From NCBI RefSeq assembly GCF_016132445.1, contig NZ_CP046056.1:248001-312000 (forward strand): 64,000 nt of DNA, written 5' to 3'. Position numbers and translations under genes: made by a program. The notes beneath the pieces were generated by a model, which had not been told where the DNA came from, did not search any database, and was given only the letters and a program-made list of their open reading frames with translations. Of this stretch, positions 1-9,233 are shown in pieces. Within the stretch, counting starts at the first letter, position 1. Every line of letters starts with the position of its first letter. Source of the DNA: Venatoribacter cucullus (GTDB taxonomy: Bacteria; Pseudomonadota; Gammaproteobacteria; Pseudomonadales; Oceanobacteraceae).

Positions 1-188
1 GCCAGCAAGGCGCCCAGTAAGCCCAGCCACAGCACCATCACGCGCAGCAACGGCGGAATCCACACCAGACCGCCACCAAACAGGCTGCGGGCCAGAATGT
101 CGGCACCGGCCAGTACGATCATGGCCAGCAGCAGCAGCACTAACAGGCCGTCTTCGGCCCGGTGCAGAATACGGAAGAAGGCCGTCAT
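1..188 (-). CDS. TRAP transporter small permease (DctQ family), partial
   Basis: This is the first 62 or so residues of a membrane protein that runs off the left edge of the window. Reading the minus strand from the ATG at 188, the protein starts MTAFFRILHRAEDGLLVLLL and continues into a hydrophobic helix and the pattern AGADILARSLFGGG, which is typical of the DctQ/YiaM small membrane subunit of tripartite (TRAP) transporters. It starts one base after the stop codon of the DctP gene, so the two are one operon. The large permease DctM is expected just outside the window. Family assignment rests on the N-terminus and on context. Confidence 0.8.
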   Translation of the reverse strand, partial: MTAFFRILHRAEDGLLVLLLLAMIVLAGADILARSLFGGGLVWIPPLLRVMVLWLGLLGALL

Positions 189-189
189 A

Positions 190-1200
190 TCAGTTGCTGG
201 TACTGTTACGCAGGGTGGTCAGCGTCTGCAGCAATTGATTGTAGGTCTCGACCGGATACACCTTGCGCTCACGCAGCGAAGCAATGCTGTCGGCGGCCAG
301 CTGACGCCAGGCTTCTTTATCCGCTTCGCTGAGGGCGACGAATTCCAGGCCGTTCTGCTGTAATGCTTCGCGGGCGCCCTGTTCATCCGTTTCGTTCTGG
401 CCGTCCATTGCTTTGAACGCGGCCGCCATGGCGGTACGCACCACCTGTTGATCGGCGGCACTGATGCCTTTAAACGCACGGGCATCGACCACCAGCATGC
501 CAAACAGGAACACCAGCGGATAATCGGTGGCGTAGTTCAGCTTGGTGTGCCATTGCAGCGCAATGGCGGACGAGGCATTCACCGCCAGAGTGTCAATCAG
601 GCCGGTCTGCAGGCTGGTGTAAACATCGGAAATCGGCAGGGCAATGGGTTGTACTTTGCCATTGGTGAAGATGGTTTCGCTGATCATGTCACCTTCCGGC
701 ATCCATACTTTTTTGCTGCGCACGTCATCGGAGGTGCGCAGCGGGCTGTTGGACATCAGGTAGGCAAAACCGCCTTCTGACAGGCCCAGCAGAATATAGC
801 CCTGTTCTTCCAGTGCGGCCGCAATGCGCTGATCGTACTCGGCACGTACGGCACGGATTTCGTCCAGATTGCGGAAGGTAAAGGGCAGGCTGTACAGCTG
901 CGTCATATTGGTAATGTGCGCCAGCGCACCGCTGGCCACGGCGCCGCCCTGCAGCTGGCGGATCTGCATTTTACGCAGTACGGCTTTGTCGGTGCCCTGC
1001 ACGCCGCCGGGGAAGTAGCGCACTTTAACACGGCCTTCGGTGGCGCTTTCAATGTCATCGGCGGCCTGACGCATCAGACGCATCCAGCTGGTCCCGTCCG
1101 GCGCTACAGTGGCGATTTTCAGGGTGGTCGCGGCCTGCACGGGGGCAATCATAACGCCCAGCAGCAGGGCAATGGTGGAGATCAGTTTCATGGTTCTCAC
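190..1200 (-). CDS. TRAP transporter substrate-binding protein, DctP family
   Basis: This is the periplasmic solute-binding subunit of a TRAP transporter, which delivers an organic acid or similar ligand to the DctQM permease. The 336-residue length, the N-terminal signal peptide ending near APVQAA, the mature start TTLKIATVAPDGTSWMRL and the segment KVWMPEGDMI fit the DctP/TRAP-T family. The chosen GTG start at 1200 overlaps the upstream tatT stop by four bases (GTGA). An ATG three codons later, at 1191, is equally possible and gives MKLISTIALLLG. The substrate cannot be read from sequence, but the TatT partner points to the TatT-associated subgroup of TRAP systems. Confidence 0.87.
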   Translation of the reverse strand: MRTMKLISTIALLLGVMIAPVQAATTLKIATVAPDGTSWMRLMRQAADDIESATEGRVKVRYFPGGVQGTDKAVLRKMQIRQLQGGAVASGALAHITNMTQLYSLPFTFRNLDEIRAVRAEYDQRIAAALEEQGYILLGLSEGGFAYLMSNSPLRTSDDVRSKKVWMPEGDMISETIFTNGKVQPIALPISDVYTSLQTGLIDTLAVNASSAIALQWHTKLNYATDYPLVFLFGMLVVDARAFKGISAADQQVVRTAMAAAFKAMDGQNETDEQGAREALQQNGLEFVALSEADKEAWRQLAADSIASLRERKVYPVETYNQLLQTLTTLRNSTSN

Positions 1201-2030
1201 TCGAAGTAATCAGAGGATTCGGCTAACAATTCGGCCGCCTGACGTTGAGCCAGGCGGTTGATCAGGGTGAGCCCTTCCTGGTGCGGGTCGGCCGCCAGAG
1301 CTTCTTTTAATAAACGGTCGTGCAGTTCCTGTTCAAACATCAGGCGGGCGTACTGTTTGGCAAACAGTACGTGTGCCATCAGGTTGCGGCCTTCGGTCAT
1401 CACAATGGCGCGCTCAAAATATTCCCGTGCCAGGTCGGGTTTGCCGCCCAGGGACGGGGGCAGCTGGCTTTCCAGCACCCCCAGATACACCTGTACGGTG
1501 GCGTTATCGAAAGCCGGATCATGGCTGGCGACCCATTGCATCAGGGTTTTCACTTTGCCCAGCTGGGCAATGGCATGCCAGTTATCGCTGTTGGCCTGAA
1601 TCCAGCCAGCCCAGGCGGCGGCTTTGGCATAAAAGACGGCGATATCGTCTTCGTCATAGTTCAGCTGCAGCCCGGCCAGCAGTTGATCCTGCGGGCCGTC
1701 AACCAATGCGCAGGCATCGCTGTCGTATTCACACAGCGCCCGGCGGGAGTAGGTCATGGCTTTGTCGGCCATGCGTCTGGCCTGCTCTTTATCGCGGGCG
1801 AAGACACCGGCATACGCACCGTACAGGCGCGAGCCCGCAAGCAGGAAGTCTTCGTTATCGGGATAGGTCAGGATCAGGGCATCCAGCAACAGCAGGTAAG
1901 CCGGCGCGCCGGCCTCGACGATGGCCGGGTCATCCTGATTCATCATGGCCCGCGACAGGTTACCGGGCAGGTTGGCGACTGAGCAGCCGCTGAGCAGGGC
2001 CAGCAAAGCCAGGCCGACGAGTACTTTCAT
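1197..2030 (-). CDS. TatT-like TRAP-associated TPR lipoprotein
   Basis: A 277-residue protein starting at the ATG at 2030 (MKVLVGLALLALLSGCS), with a lipobox LSGC and acylation cysteine at residue 16. It is therefore an exported lipoprotein. The body is helical, with segments such as LLLDALILTYPDN and ARRMADKAMTYSRRAL. These match the TatT family (TRAP-associated tetratricopeptide protein, Treponema Tp0956 type), which trimerises and pairs with the DctP ligand-binding protein. It overlaps dctP by four bases, so the two are probably translationally coupled. Upstream codons back to 2096 are open but carry no signal sequence and were not used. Confidence 0.8.
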   Translation of the reverse strand: MKVLVGLALLALLSGCSVANLPGNLSRAMMNQDDPAIVEAGAPAYLLLLDALILTYPDNEDFLLAGSRLYGAYAGVFARDKEQARRMADKAMTYSRRALCEYDSDACALVDGPQDQLLAGLQLNYDEDDIAVFYAKAAAWAGWIQANSDNWHAIAQLGKVKTLMQWVASHDPAFDNATVQVYLGVLESQLPPSLGGKPDLAREYFERAIVMTEGRNLMAHVLFAKQYARLMFEQELHDRLLKEALAADPHQEGLTLINRLAQRQAAELLAESSDYFE

Positions 2031-2081
2031 GCGAATACAACCGCGCTTGCTTAAAAAGGGAGCGCGGATTGTACACCGGTT

Positions 2082-2110
2082 GGGCAGCCCGGGCATTAAC
2101 CGGACTGCCC
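2082..2110 (-). terminator. Strong hairpin between the GGDEF/EAL gene and tatT
   Basis: The arms GGGCAGCCCGG and CCGGACTGCCC pair over 11 positions with one mismatch around the loop GCATTAA, 17 bases beyond the stop of the minus-strand gene at 2127. There is no run of T on the minus strand after it, so it is either a weak or factor-assisted terminator or an mRNA-stabilising hairpin. A second hairpin (CCGCGCT/AGCGCGG, 2041-2067) lies just upstream of tatT. Confidence 0.35.
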
Positions 2111-2126
2111 ACTGGCCGTGGCCGGA

Positions 2127-5100
2127 TCAGCCAAGTTGCTCCAGTGGCTGATATTCGTTAGGGGCACCGGCGACAAAATCGATGCCGATGGTGCGCAGAA
2201 TTTCCCAGGCATTATTGTTCGGGCTGTACTCGGCAATGGTTTTCTTGGCCATAAAGTGGGCGATTTCCTGAATCGATTTTACCAGCGCGTAGTCGGCAGC
2301 ACTGGCGTGCAGCCCGTCAATAAAGCTGTGATCAATTTTGACGTAGTCGACCGGCAGGGCTTTCAGGTATTCAAATGACGACTGGCCGGTACCGAAATCC
2401 GACAACACAAACTGGCAGCCCAGGCTGCGCATTTCGTGCATAAAGTCGGCGGCGTCTTCCAGGTTGCGGATGGCCGATGTTTCATTCAGCTCAAAACAGA
2501 GTTTCCTCACCGGAACGTCTTTTTCCCGTGCCTGCTCAAAAATATACGCCAGCAGGCTTTCGTCATTAATAGCATGGCCGGATAGCCGCAGCACAAAGCG
2601 GTTAATACCGGCCGCCTGCTGCGGATGGTCGTGCAGCCATTGCACCAGTTGTTCCAGCGTCCAGCGATCCAGCAGGTACATTCGGTTGTAGTTTTCCGCC
2701 GCCTGCAGGTAGTCCTGTGGGGGAATCTGCGCGCCGCGCTCATCACGGATGCTGATCAGGATTTCATACTGCCGGCTGTCGCGGTGGCGTTCCTGAATGG
2801 GTTTGATCGGTACGCACAGTACCTGCAGCTGGTTGTTGCTGAGCGCCTGATTCAGCTTGTTGCCCCAGGCCATAAATTCTTCATGGCGCTGACGACTGGT
2901 GTCATCGGTCTGATAGGTAACAATGCGGCTGCCGCCTTTTTCTTTGGCCAGCTGGCAGGCGGACTCGGCTTGTTCGATCAGTTCAGCAGCGCCGGCGCTG
3001 TCAGCACTGGTGGTGGCCAGACCGATGCTGAGGTGGACGCTGAAGGTGCCGGCCGGACTGTCGATATGGGTGGTTTCAATCTGGCGTTTCAGGATTTTGG
3101 CACTGGCTTCGGCCTGCTCGGTGTCGGTGTGCGGGAAGAACAGGGCAAATTCGTTACTGCCGAGGCGCGCGCACAGGGCGTCCGGCATATGCTCACGCAG
3201 CATGCCGGCCACCTGTTGCAGACACAGATCACCGCCTTCAACACCGTAGTTTTTATTGATCAGTTTGAACTGATCCAGGTCAGCCATCAGCAGAGTACAG
3301 GGGCTGGCGCTGCGCAGGCTGATCAGAATGCGCTCCTGCAGCAGGCGCAAAAAGTGCTGACGGTTGGTCAGGCCGGTGAGCGGGTCGATATTGGCCTGCT
3401 CGGACAGGTCGCGGTAAATCTGCTGCACCAGCTTGTCGACGCCTTTATCCACCGCCGACTCTTCCTGCTCGTACAGGCGTTTAACCCGGCCGCTGTCAAA
3501 GGCTGTGGCCAGTTCGGCCAGGGTGAAATCGACCACTTTCATGCCGCTGTGGTTCACACAGGCAAAGCGGGAGGCATCCTGGGCAATCCAGACCACCGAT
3601 ACGGCCTGATCCGGTTCGACCAGCAACAGCCAGTCGCCAACCTGCAGGTTCATGGCGCGGCGGGTGCCACGACCTTCCGGTATCACTTCCGCCGGCTCGG
3701 CGCTCCAGGCCGGCAGATCAATGGCTTCGGGGATGGTGCCGGATTGCAGATGCTCAGTGGCCGCCTGCAGTATGCCCTGGTGCCACAGCTCATGCGCCGG
3801 CAGGTTGCCGTGCAGTTTATCCAGTTCCGTGCGGGCCAGATCCAGCAGGGGCCGGAATTTGGGCAGCAGCTCCTGACGGCCGCTGTTGGCGGCGCTGAAC
3901 AGAGCCAGCACCTGCCGGTAGAGCTTAATCGCTCCCTGAAAGCGTTTGCTGTCCTTGCCTTCGCGTAGCAGCAGCAGGCTCAGCAGCGGTTGCCAGCCCT
4001 GCTGCAGCCATTCCACCACGCTGTTGGGCAGGGTGCGGTTGGCGATGTCTTTACCAATCAGTTGCTCAATGCGGCGGCGGGCGTTGTGCAGCTTGTGCTC
4101 ACCTTCGGCGGCCTGGGCCACCCGTTCGGCATTCTGACGGGCTTTGCGCTCGGCCCCCCCCACCAGACTCTGCAGGCTTTCCAGTAGTTCTTCCAGAGCG
4201 TGTTCATCCCGGTCGAGATTCTGTAAGACCGGCTCAATCAGCCCCTGCAGACGGTTGCTGAGCTGGGTTTCGCCGCTGGTGGTCAGTTGCCCCAGTTTGG
4301 CCAGCTGGTTCAGGACCAGCCGGCCCGGGTGTTCCGGGTTAAACAGCAGGCTGGGGTCTTTCAGCATCAGCTGCAGCAGTGGCCAGCCCAGACGCTCAAT
4401 AAAGGGTTTGATAAAGTCGGCGACCTGCTCACTGCTGAGCAGGTGCTGGGTGACCTGTTCCAGCGTATCAATGGCATCGCGGGAGTCCGCCGGCAGGCTG
4501 ACTTCTTGTGCGGCCAGTGCTTTTTCTACCGATTCCCGCACATGGCCTTCGGCCAGGCTGTGCTGCTGGGCCAGGTGGGTAACGATGGTGCTGACCTGCT
4601 CGGGTGCGGCCGCCGGCAGGGATTCTTCCGGGCTGAGTTCGGCCTGCTCAAGGCGCTGATAGCGCAGGCTCAGCAGGTTCTGAATATTGGCATAGGCCTG
4701 TTTGGCTTCGTCCTGGTGGCGCTGGAAACTTTGCAGTGACTGGCCGCGATTGTTGCTGGGGGGCGGATTGGTAACACTCGCTGCGCTGTTCGCCTTAACG
4801 GTAGCTGCCTGGGTGGTGTTGGTACCGGTTGTGGCAGATGCCGTGGGCACGGCTGGTTGCACCGCCGGAATGGCACGGCGATAGCGGAACGTCAGCGGGA
4901 TATCAATCTGGCGGATCAGATTCTGGTAGCTGGTTTGCAGGGTGGTCAGGGCCACCTGTTCATACACAGAAAACGCCAGTGCCCGCGCTTCCTGGGGTAG
5001 CTGCAGAGTATCCAGACTGTCACGGAAGGCTTCTGTCACGGTGGACGGACCGATGGGATTGAAGGTGTCTTCCATGCGTGCGGAGGACAGGGTGTCGAGC

Positions 5101-5825
5101 AGCTGGCGCAGCTCAAAACTCATATTAGCCAGCCGGGACTGCAGGTGTGATGAAGTCACTTTGGCCAGCAGCCAGTCTTCAAAATCGGCTTGCTGCACCA
5201 GCGATAAATGCAGCTCGGCCTGATCCGGCTGCTGCTCCCGCGAGATTTCCGGCTCACCTTGCAGCCAGCGCTGTAACTGCTGCTGCAAGCGCTGCTGAAA
5301 AGCTTTCAGCATGGCGCCAGCATTGCTTTTGGCCTGTTTCTCCAGTCGCAGCCATTGCTGCTGTTCGGCGGTGTTGCGGGCCATATTGGCTTTTTCAAAG
5401 GTGGCTTCCAGAAAGTCCGGCAGCCATTGGCGCAGCAGGCGGTCACGCACGTTCGCGGCTTCCTGTTGCAGCAGTTGCAGATAGCGTTGTTTTTGCTCGT
5501 CCGTGATACGGCGTTGATTACGGGTGGCCTGATTGTATTCCTGCAGGCGCAGAAAGAGTTTGTTATCGGGGCGGCGGAATTGCACGCCGGCGTGCTGGTC
5601 ATTATTGAAGACCCAGTCGACGGCGACTTTGACGGGGTGATCGTCAAAGGCCAGTTGCAGCATCAGATTCTGAGTGCTGGTGGGAATGCCATGCGGCCAG
5701 AGCAGGTGCACGCCGGTCTGTGAATAATCCAGTACCTGACAGGGGTATTGTTGCCCATCGGTACTGATCAGAGCGGCATTCAGGTAGGTGGTGAATCTTG
5801 GGTGTTCGCGTTGCTCAACGGCCAT
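2127..5825 (-). CDS. PilZ-DUF1631-GGDEF-EAL c-di-GMP signalling protein
   Basis: A 1232-residue cytoplasmic protein with no signal peptide or clear membrane segment. Residues 1-110 are PilZ-like (EQREHPRFTT, then LDYSQTGVHLLWP). Residues about 110-790 are the long helical DUF1631 region. A GGDEF domain covers about 814-970 and an EAL domain about 985-1225. The active sites are altered. The GGDEF signature reads GSNEF (889-893). The EAL motif is EIL (1021-1023). The DDFGTG motif is SDFGTG (1142-1147). The usual QGY near the end is replaced by AGAPNEY. The E of FELNET and the K of VKIDHSF remain. I infer a c-di-GMP-binding effector or regulator rather than an active cyclase or phosphodiesterase. 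It appears to be transcribed alone. Confidence 0.85.
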   Translation of the reverse strand: MAVEQREHPRFTTYLNAALISTDGQQYPCQVLDYSQTGVHLLWPHGIPTSTQNLMLQLAFDDHPVKVAVDWVFNNDQHAGVQFRRPDNKLFLRLQEYNQATRNQRRITDEQKQRYLQLLQQEAANVRDRLLRQWLPDFLEATFEKANMARNTAEQQQWLRLEKQAKSNAGAMLKAFQQRLQQQLQRWLQGEPEISREQQPDQAELHLSLVQQADFEDWLLAKVTSSHLQSRLANMSFELRQLLDTLSSARMEDTFNPIGPSTVTEAFRDSLDTLQLPQEARALAFSVYEQVALTTLQTSYQNLIRQIDIPLTFRYRRAIPAVQPAVPTASATTGTNTTQAATVKANSAASVTNPPPSNNRGQSLQSFQRHQDEAKQAYANIQNLLSLRYQRLEQAELSPEESLPAAAPEQVSTIVTHLAQQHSLAEGHVRESVEKALAAQEVSLPADSRDAIDTLEQVTQHLLSSEQVADFIKPFIERLGWPLLQLMLKDPSLLFNPEHPGRLVLNQLAKLGQLTTSGETQLSNRLQGLIEPVLQNLDRDEHALEELLESLQSLVGGAERKARQNAERVAQAAEGEHKLHNARRRIEQLIGKDIANRTLPNSVVEWLQQGWQPLLSLLLLREGKDSKRFQGAIKLYRQVLALFSAANSGRQELLPKFRPLLDLARTELDKLHGNLPAHELWHQGILQAATEHLQSGTIPEAIDLPAWSAEPAEVIPEGRGTRRAMNLQVGDWLLLVEPDQAVSVVWIAQDASRFACVNHSGMKVVDFTLAELATAFDSGRVKRLYEQEESAVDKGVDKLVQQIYRDLSEQANIDPLTGLTNRQHFLRLLQERILISLRSASPCTLLMADLDQFKLINKNYGVEGGDLCLQQVAGMLREHMPDALCARLGSNEFALFFPHTDTEQAEASAKILKRQIETTHIDSPAGTFSVHLSIGLATTSADSAGAAELIEQAESACQLAKEKGGSRIVTYQTDDTSRQRHEEFMAWGNKLNQALSNNQLQVLCVPIKPIQERHRDSRQYEILISIRDERGAQIPPQDYLQAAENYNRMYLLDRWTLEQLVQWLHDHPQQAAGINRFVLRLSGHAINDESLLAYIFEQAREKDVPVRKLCFELNETSAIRNLEDAADFMHEMRSLGCQFVLSDFGTGQSSFEYLKALPVDYVKIDHSFIDGLHASAADYALVKSIQEIAHFMAKKTIAEYSPNNNAWEILRTIGIDFVAGAPNEYQPLEQLG

Positions 5826-6009
5826 GCTGTCAATTCCATAATGCGGGCCAGTAGCCCGTAGCCGGCACTGGGCCGGGTTCTCCTCAGCTGGCAGAACAGC
5901 TTCAGGGGAATGCTGCCAGCGATATTGTTCTATTCCCTGTTGTGCATATTGTTATCTGTTTTCGCGCTTGCCGGAATAGCCGGGTGTGTAAAGTCCGGTT
6001 TTTTTTGCG

Positions 6010-7368
6010 TTAAAACGGTTGGTTATCAATCTTCTGGCTGCGCAAACTGCGCAATTTCCGGTACAGCGTGCGTTCGCTGACGCCCAGAGCCTGTGCCAGT
6101 GACGCGTTATCACCTTCGTACTGTTGCTGCAGTTGTTGCAGGTAATGCTGCTCCAGCTGATCCAGCGGCATCAGCGGCAAGCCGGCAGGTAAAGGGGCCG
6201 CAGTCGCAGGCAGCGCGGGAGTGTCACGCTGCGGCAGCTGCAGATGCTGAGGTTCAATCAGGTTGCTGTCACACAGCAGGATGGCGCGCTCGATGCGGTT
6301 GCGCAGCTCACGGATGTTGCCGGGAAAAATCTGGCTGGTCAGCCATTCGCAGGCGGCATCGGACAGTTGCAGGGGGCGTTGCGGGCTGAGCTGCTGCAGC
6401 AGGTGTGTGGCCAGCGGCACAATATCTTCCGGCCGCTCGCGCAGTGACGGCAGCAGCACCGGAAAGGGGCTGATACGGTAGTAAAGGTCCTGACGGAAGG
6501 TGCCGGCAGCGACCATGTCTTCCAGCTGCCGGTGGGTGGCACAGATCAGCCGGAAGTCGGCCTGTTTGGGGGTGATGCTGCCAACCGGCCGGTAAGCGCC
6601 GGTTTCTATCAGGCGCAGCAGTTTTACCTGCATGGGCAGCGGAATATCCCCCACTTCATCGAGAAACAGAGTGCCGCCACGGGCGGCATCAATCAGACCG
6701 GGTTTCTTCTGGGTGGCGCCGGTAAAGGCGCCTTTTTCGTAGCCGAACAGTTCGCTCTCAAACAGGCTTTCGGTCAGGCCGGAACATTCCACCGTCACAA
6801 AAGGTTTGCTGCTGCGCTGGCTGTGGTTGTGCAGATATTGCGCCGCCAGTTCTTTGCCGGTGCCGGAATCCCCCAGCAGCAGCACGCTGATATCGCTGGG
6901 AGCGGCGCGGCTGAGTAATTCCAGCATGCGGGTGTAGGCGCTGCTGTAGCCCAGCATGGGTTGGCCGGGCAGGCTGTCGCGGTGTTGCAGCGGCTGCATG
7001 ATTTCAACGAAGAAGGTGATGTCGCCGGCGTCGTTGCAGATCGGGCTGAGTTCCACGTTGACGTGTTCGCGGCCACGGGCGGTGTTGTGAATATGCAGAA
7101 TGCGCTGGCGCTGACCGGTGTCCAGGCATTGGCGTAAGGGGCAGTGTTCGCCAGCCTGATCGCAGGGGACGCTGTAGCCGTGCGATACCTCGTAACAATG
7201 GCGCTGCAGGATGTCCTCTTCATTGGCGAAGGTGCGCCGGTAGGCATCATTGGCTGCGCAGATTTCGTAATCCAGATTCAGCAGCACCGCCGGATCGCTG
7301 ATGGCATTCAGCAATGAGGTGATGGCGGGCAGGTCGTGACTGTCGATATTGGAAAACATGACTGACAT
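6010..7368 (-). CDS. Sigma-54-dependent activator with cysteine-bearing PAS domain
   Basis: A bacterial enhancer-binding protein of about 452 residues. The N-terminal PAS-like domain (1-130) carries C58, H63, C69, C76 and C81 in the pattern CYEVSHG...PC...CPLRQC, which suggests a redox, haem or metal-sensing role (inference). The AAA+ domain has Walker A (GDSGTGKE), the sigma-54 contact motif GAFTGA, the Walker B region [11 protein letters not shown] and an arginine-finger region. The C-terminus is a Fis-type helix-turn-helix ([17 protein letters not shown]). It is divergent from cydABX, whose leader has a sigma-54 promoter, so I infer that it activates cydABX. The start is uncertain: the ATG at 7368 lacks a good Shine-Dalgarno sequence, but longer frames would run through the inverted repeat at 7370-7392. 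Confidence 0.86.
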   Translation of the reverse strand: MSVMFSNIDSHDLPAITSLLNAISDPAVLLNLDYEICAANDAYRRTFANEEDILQRHCYEVSHGYSVPCDQAGEHCPLRQCLDTGQRQRILHIHNTARGREHVNVELSPICNDAGDITFFVEIMQPLQHRDSLPGQPMLGYSSAYTRMLELLSRAAPSDISVLLLGDSGTGKELAAQYLHNHSQRSSKPFVTVECSGLTESLFESELFGYEKGAFTGATQKKPGLIDAARGGTLFLDEVGDIPLPMQVKLLRLIETGAYRPVGSITPKQADFRLICATHRQLEDMVAAGTFRQDLYYRISPFPVLLPSLRERPEDIVPLATHLLQQLSPQRPLQLSDAACEWLTSQIFPGNIRELRNRIERAILLCDSNLIEPQHLQLPQRDTPALPATAAPLPAGLPLMPLDQLEQHYLQQLQQQYEGDNASLAQALGVSERTLYRKLRSLRSQKIDNQPF

Positions 7369-7369
7369 C

Positions 7370-7400
7370 TTTGGCAGTGGCGTGCTGCCAAATCTGGCAG
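7370..7400. promoter_or_regulatory. Candidate enhancer (UAS) for the sigma-54 activator
   Basis: A perfect inverted repeat, TTTGGCAG (7370-7377) and CTGCCAAA (7385-7392) with a 7-base spacer, is followed by a further half-site CTGGCAG (7394-7400). Its centre is about 110 bases upstream of the start site predicted from the sigma-54 promoter at 7463-7479, a normal distance for activator binding. It also abuts the activator's own start, so autoregulation is possible. Function is inferred from position and symmetry. Confidence 0.55.
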
Positions 7401-7462
7401 CTGGCGTAAGGATGCGCAAGCCCAACATGTGTTTTCTATGCCTGGCAGCGCTGACAGCACAG

Positions 7463-7479
7463 CTGGCCCGCTTGTTGCT
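7463..7479 (+). promoter_or_regulatory. Sigma-54 (-24/-12) promoter of cydABX
   Basis: The sequence CTGGCCCGCTTGTTGCT matches the consensus YTGGCACGNNNNTTGCW at every defined position except one (C for A after GGC). The GG and GC dinucleotides are spaced exactly 12 bases apart. Transcription would start near 7490 and leave a leader of about 135 bases before the cydA ATG. That leader contains GCATGGTC/GACCATGC (7504-7537) and a CGCCGG-AATAA-CCGGCG hairpin near 7573-7589. No FNR/ANR-type box was seen in the interval. Confidence 0.75.
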
Positions 7480-7624
7480 GAGGGAGCTCTGTGACAACAC
7501 GCCGCATGGTCAGCCAGTACATTCAGGCCGACCATGCGATGCCTGACTGGCATGCCCTGTGTTTGCGGGGCGGCCGCCGGAATAACCGGCGGTGCCAATG
7601 TTCTGAGTAACCGGAGGATCAGCA

Positions 7625-9223
7625 ATGATCAGTGAAAGCCTCGTCGAGCTATCGCGGCTGCAGTTTGCCATTACGGCGTTTTACCATTTTCTGTTTGTAC
7701 CCCTGACCCTGGGTCTGTCATTTCTGCTGGCCATTATGGAGTCGGTGTACGTGATGACCGGTAAAGAAATTTACCGCGATATGGTGAAATTCTGGGGCAA
7801 GCTGTTTGGTATTAACTTTGCGCTGGGGGTGACCACCGGCCTGACCATGGAGTTTCAGTTCGGTACCAACTGGGCGTATTACTCACACTATGTGGGTGAT
7901 ATTTTCGGTGCGCCGCTGGCCATTGAAGGACTGATGGCATTCTTTCTGGAATCCACCTTTATCGGCCTGTTTTTCTTTGGTTGGGAGCGGTTAAGCAAGG
8001 TGCAGCATCTGCTGGTGACCTGGCTGGTGGCCATCGGCTCCAACCTGTCGGCACTGTGGATTCTGATTGCCAATGGCTGGATGCAGAACCCGATCGGCGC
8101 TGAGTTTAATTACGACACCATGCGCATGGAAATGACCAGCTTTGCTGAGGTGATTTTAAACCCGGTGGCGCAGGTGAAATTCGTCCATACCGTCTCGGCC
8201 GGTTACGTGACCGGAGCGATGTTTGTGCTGGCTATTTCCGCTTTCTACATGCTGAAAAAACGCGATCTGCCTTTTGCCCGCCGTTCCTTTGCCATTGCTG
8301 CCAGCTTCGGTTTTGCCGCCATTCTGAGTGTGATTATTCTCGGCGATGAATCCGGTTATGAGCTGGGGGATGTGCAGAAAACCAAGCTGGCGGCCATTGA
8401 AGCCGAGTGGGATACCCATGAAGCGCCGGCGGCTTTTACCCTGATCGGTCTGCCCGATGAAGACCGCATGACCACCGACTACGCGATTAAAATTCCTTAC
8501 GCGCTGGGGCTGATTGCCACCCGCTCGGTTACGGAAGAAGTGACCGGTATTAAAGACCTGATTGCTCAGCATGAATTGCGCATCCGTCGCGGTATGGAAG
8601 CCTATGCTTTGCTGCAAAAAATCCGCAGTGGCGATAAATCCGCGCCGGTATTGGCGGCCTTTGATGCCCTGAAAGATGACCTCGGTTACGGCCTGCTGCT
8701 GAAGCGTTATACCGATAACGTGGTGGATGCCACCGAAGAGCAGATTCAGCAGGCGGCGCGTGACACCATTCCGGCCGTGGCGCCGATGTTCTGGACCTTC
8801 CGCATTATGGTGGGGCTGGGCTTCCTGATGCTGGTGCTGATTGGTCTGTCGTTCTACTACAGCGCCCGTGGTGTGGCGGAAGAGAAAACCTGGCTGCTGA
8901 AAGCCCTGTTAATTGCGCTGCCGGCGCCCTGGATTGCCTGTGAAATGGGCTGGTTTGTGGCCGAGTTCGGTCGTCAGCCCTGGTCCATCGGAGAAGTGCT
9001 GCCCACTTATCTGTCGGTGTCGACCCGCAGCGTGGAAGACCTGTGGCTGAGCATTGCCGGTTTCGTCACCTTCTACACCGTGCTGCTGGTGGTGGAAATG
9101 TACCTGATGATCCATTTCTGCAAACTGGGACCGTCCAGCCTGCACACCGGTCGTTACCACTTTGAACAGCAGGGTGGAGCCTTACCGGCACAGCCGCTGC
9201 AGTCTGTACAAGATCCGGCCTGA
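7625..9223 (+). CDS. cydA: Cytochrome bd quinol oxidase subunit I
   Basis: The catalytic subunit of the cytochrome bd terminal oxidase of the inner membrane. It oxidises quinol and reduces oxygen at low oxygen tension without pumping protons. The 532-residue protein begins with the family pattern [20 protein letters not shown], which contains the high-spin haem histidine, and has GRQPW near the C-terminus. The quinol loop is long (about residues 245-380, from GLPDEDR onward), as in the Escherichia coli CydA type rather than the cyanide-insensitive CioA type. An ATG preceded by GGAGG (ACCGGAGGATCAGCA) sets the start. It is the first gene of cydABX, downstream of a sigma-54 promoter. Confidence 0.97.
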   Translation: MISESLVELSRLQFAITAFYHFLFVPLTLGLSFLLAIMESVYVMTGKEIYRDMVKFWGKLFGINFALGVTTGLTMEFQFGTNWAYYSHYVGDIFGAPLAIEGLMAFFLESTFIGLFFFGWERLSKVQHLLVTWLVAIGSNLSALWILIANGWMQNPIGAEFNYDTMRMEMTSFAEVILNPVAQVKFVHTVSAGYVTGAMFVLAISAFYMLKKRDLPFARRSFAIAASFGFAAILSVIILGDESGYELGDVQKTKLAAIEAEWDTHEAPAAFTLIGLPDEDRMTTDYAIKIPYALGLIATRSVTEEVTGIKDLIAQHELRIRRGMEAYALLQKIRSGDKSAPVLAAFDALKDDLGYGLLLKRYTDNVVDATEEQIQQAARDTIPAVAPMFWTFRIMVGLGFLMLVLIGLSFYYSARGVAEEKTWLLKALLIALPAPWIACEMGWFVAEFGRQPWSIGEVLPTYLSVSTRSVEDLWLSIAGFVTFYTVLLVVEMYLMIHFCKLGPSSLHTGRYHFEQQGGALPAQPLQSVQDPA

Positions 9224-9233
9224 GGAGCAGAAC

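Noticed and set aside
2625-3968. Long plus-strand open frame opposite the GGDEF/EAL gene
   Set aside because: Its translation shows no family pattern and mirrors the codon structure of the minus-strand gene, whose domains are clear. The same applies to other long antisense frames, such as 1320-1982 and 59282-60265.
5971-6006. CCGGA...TCCGG followed by eight T on the plus strand
   Set aside because: The stem is only five base pairs with an 18-base loop, and there is no plus-strand gene upstream for it to terminate. Kept as chance unless RNA data show otherwise.
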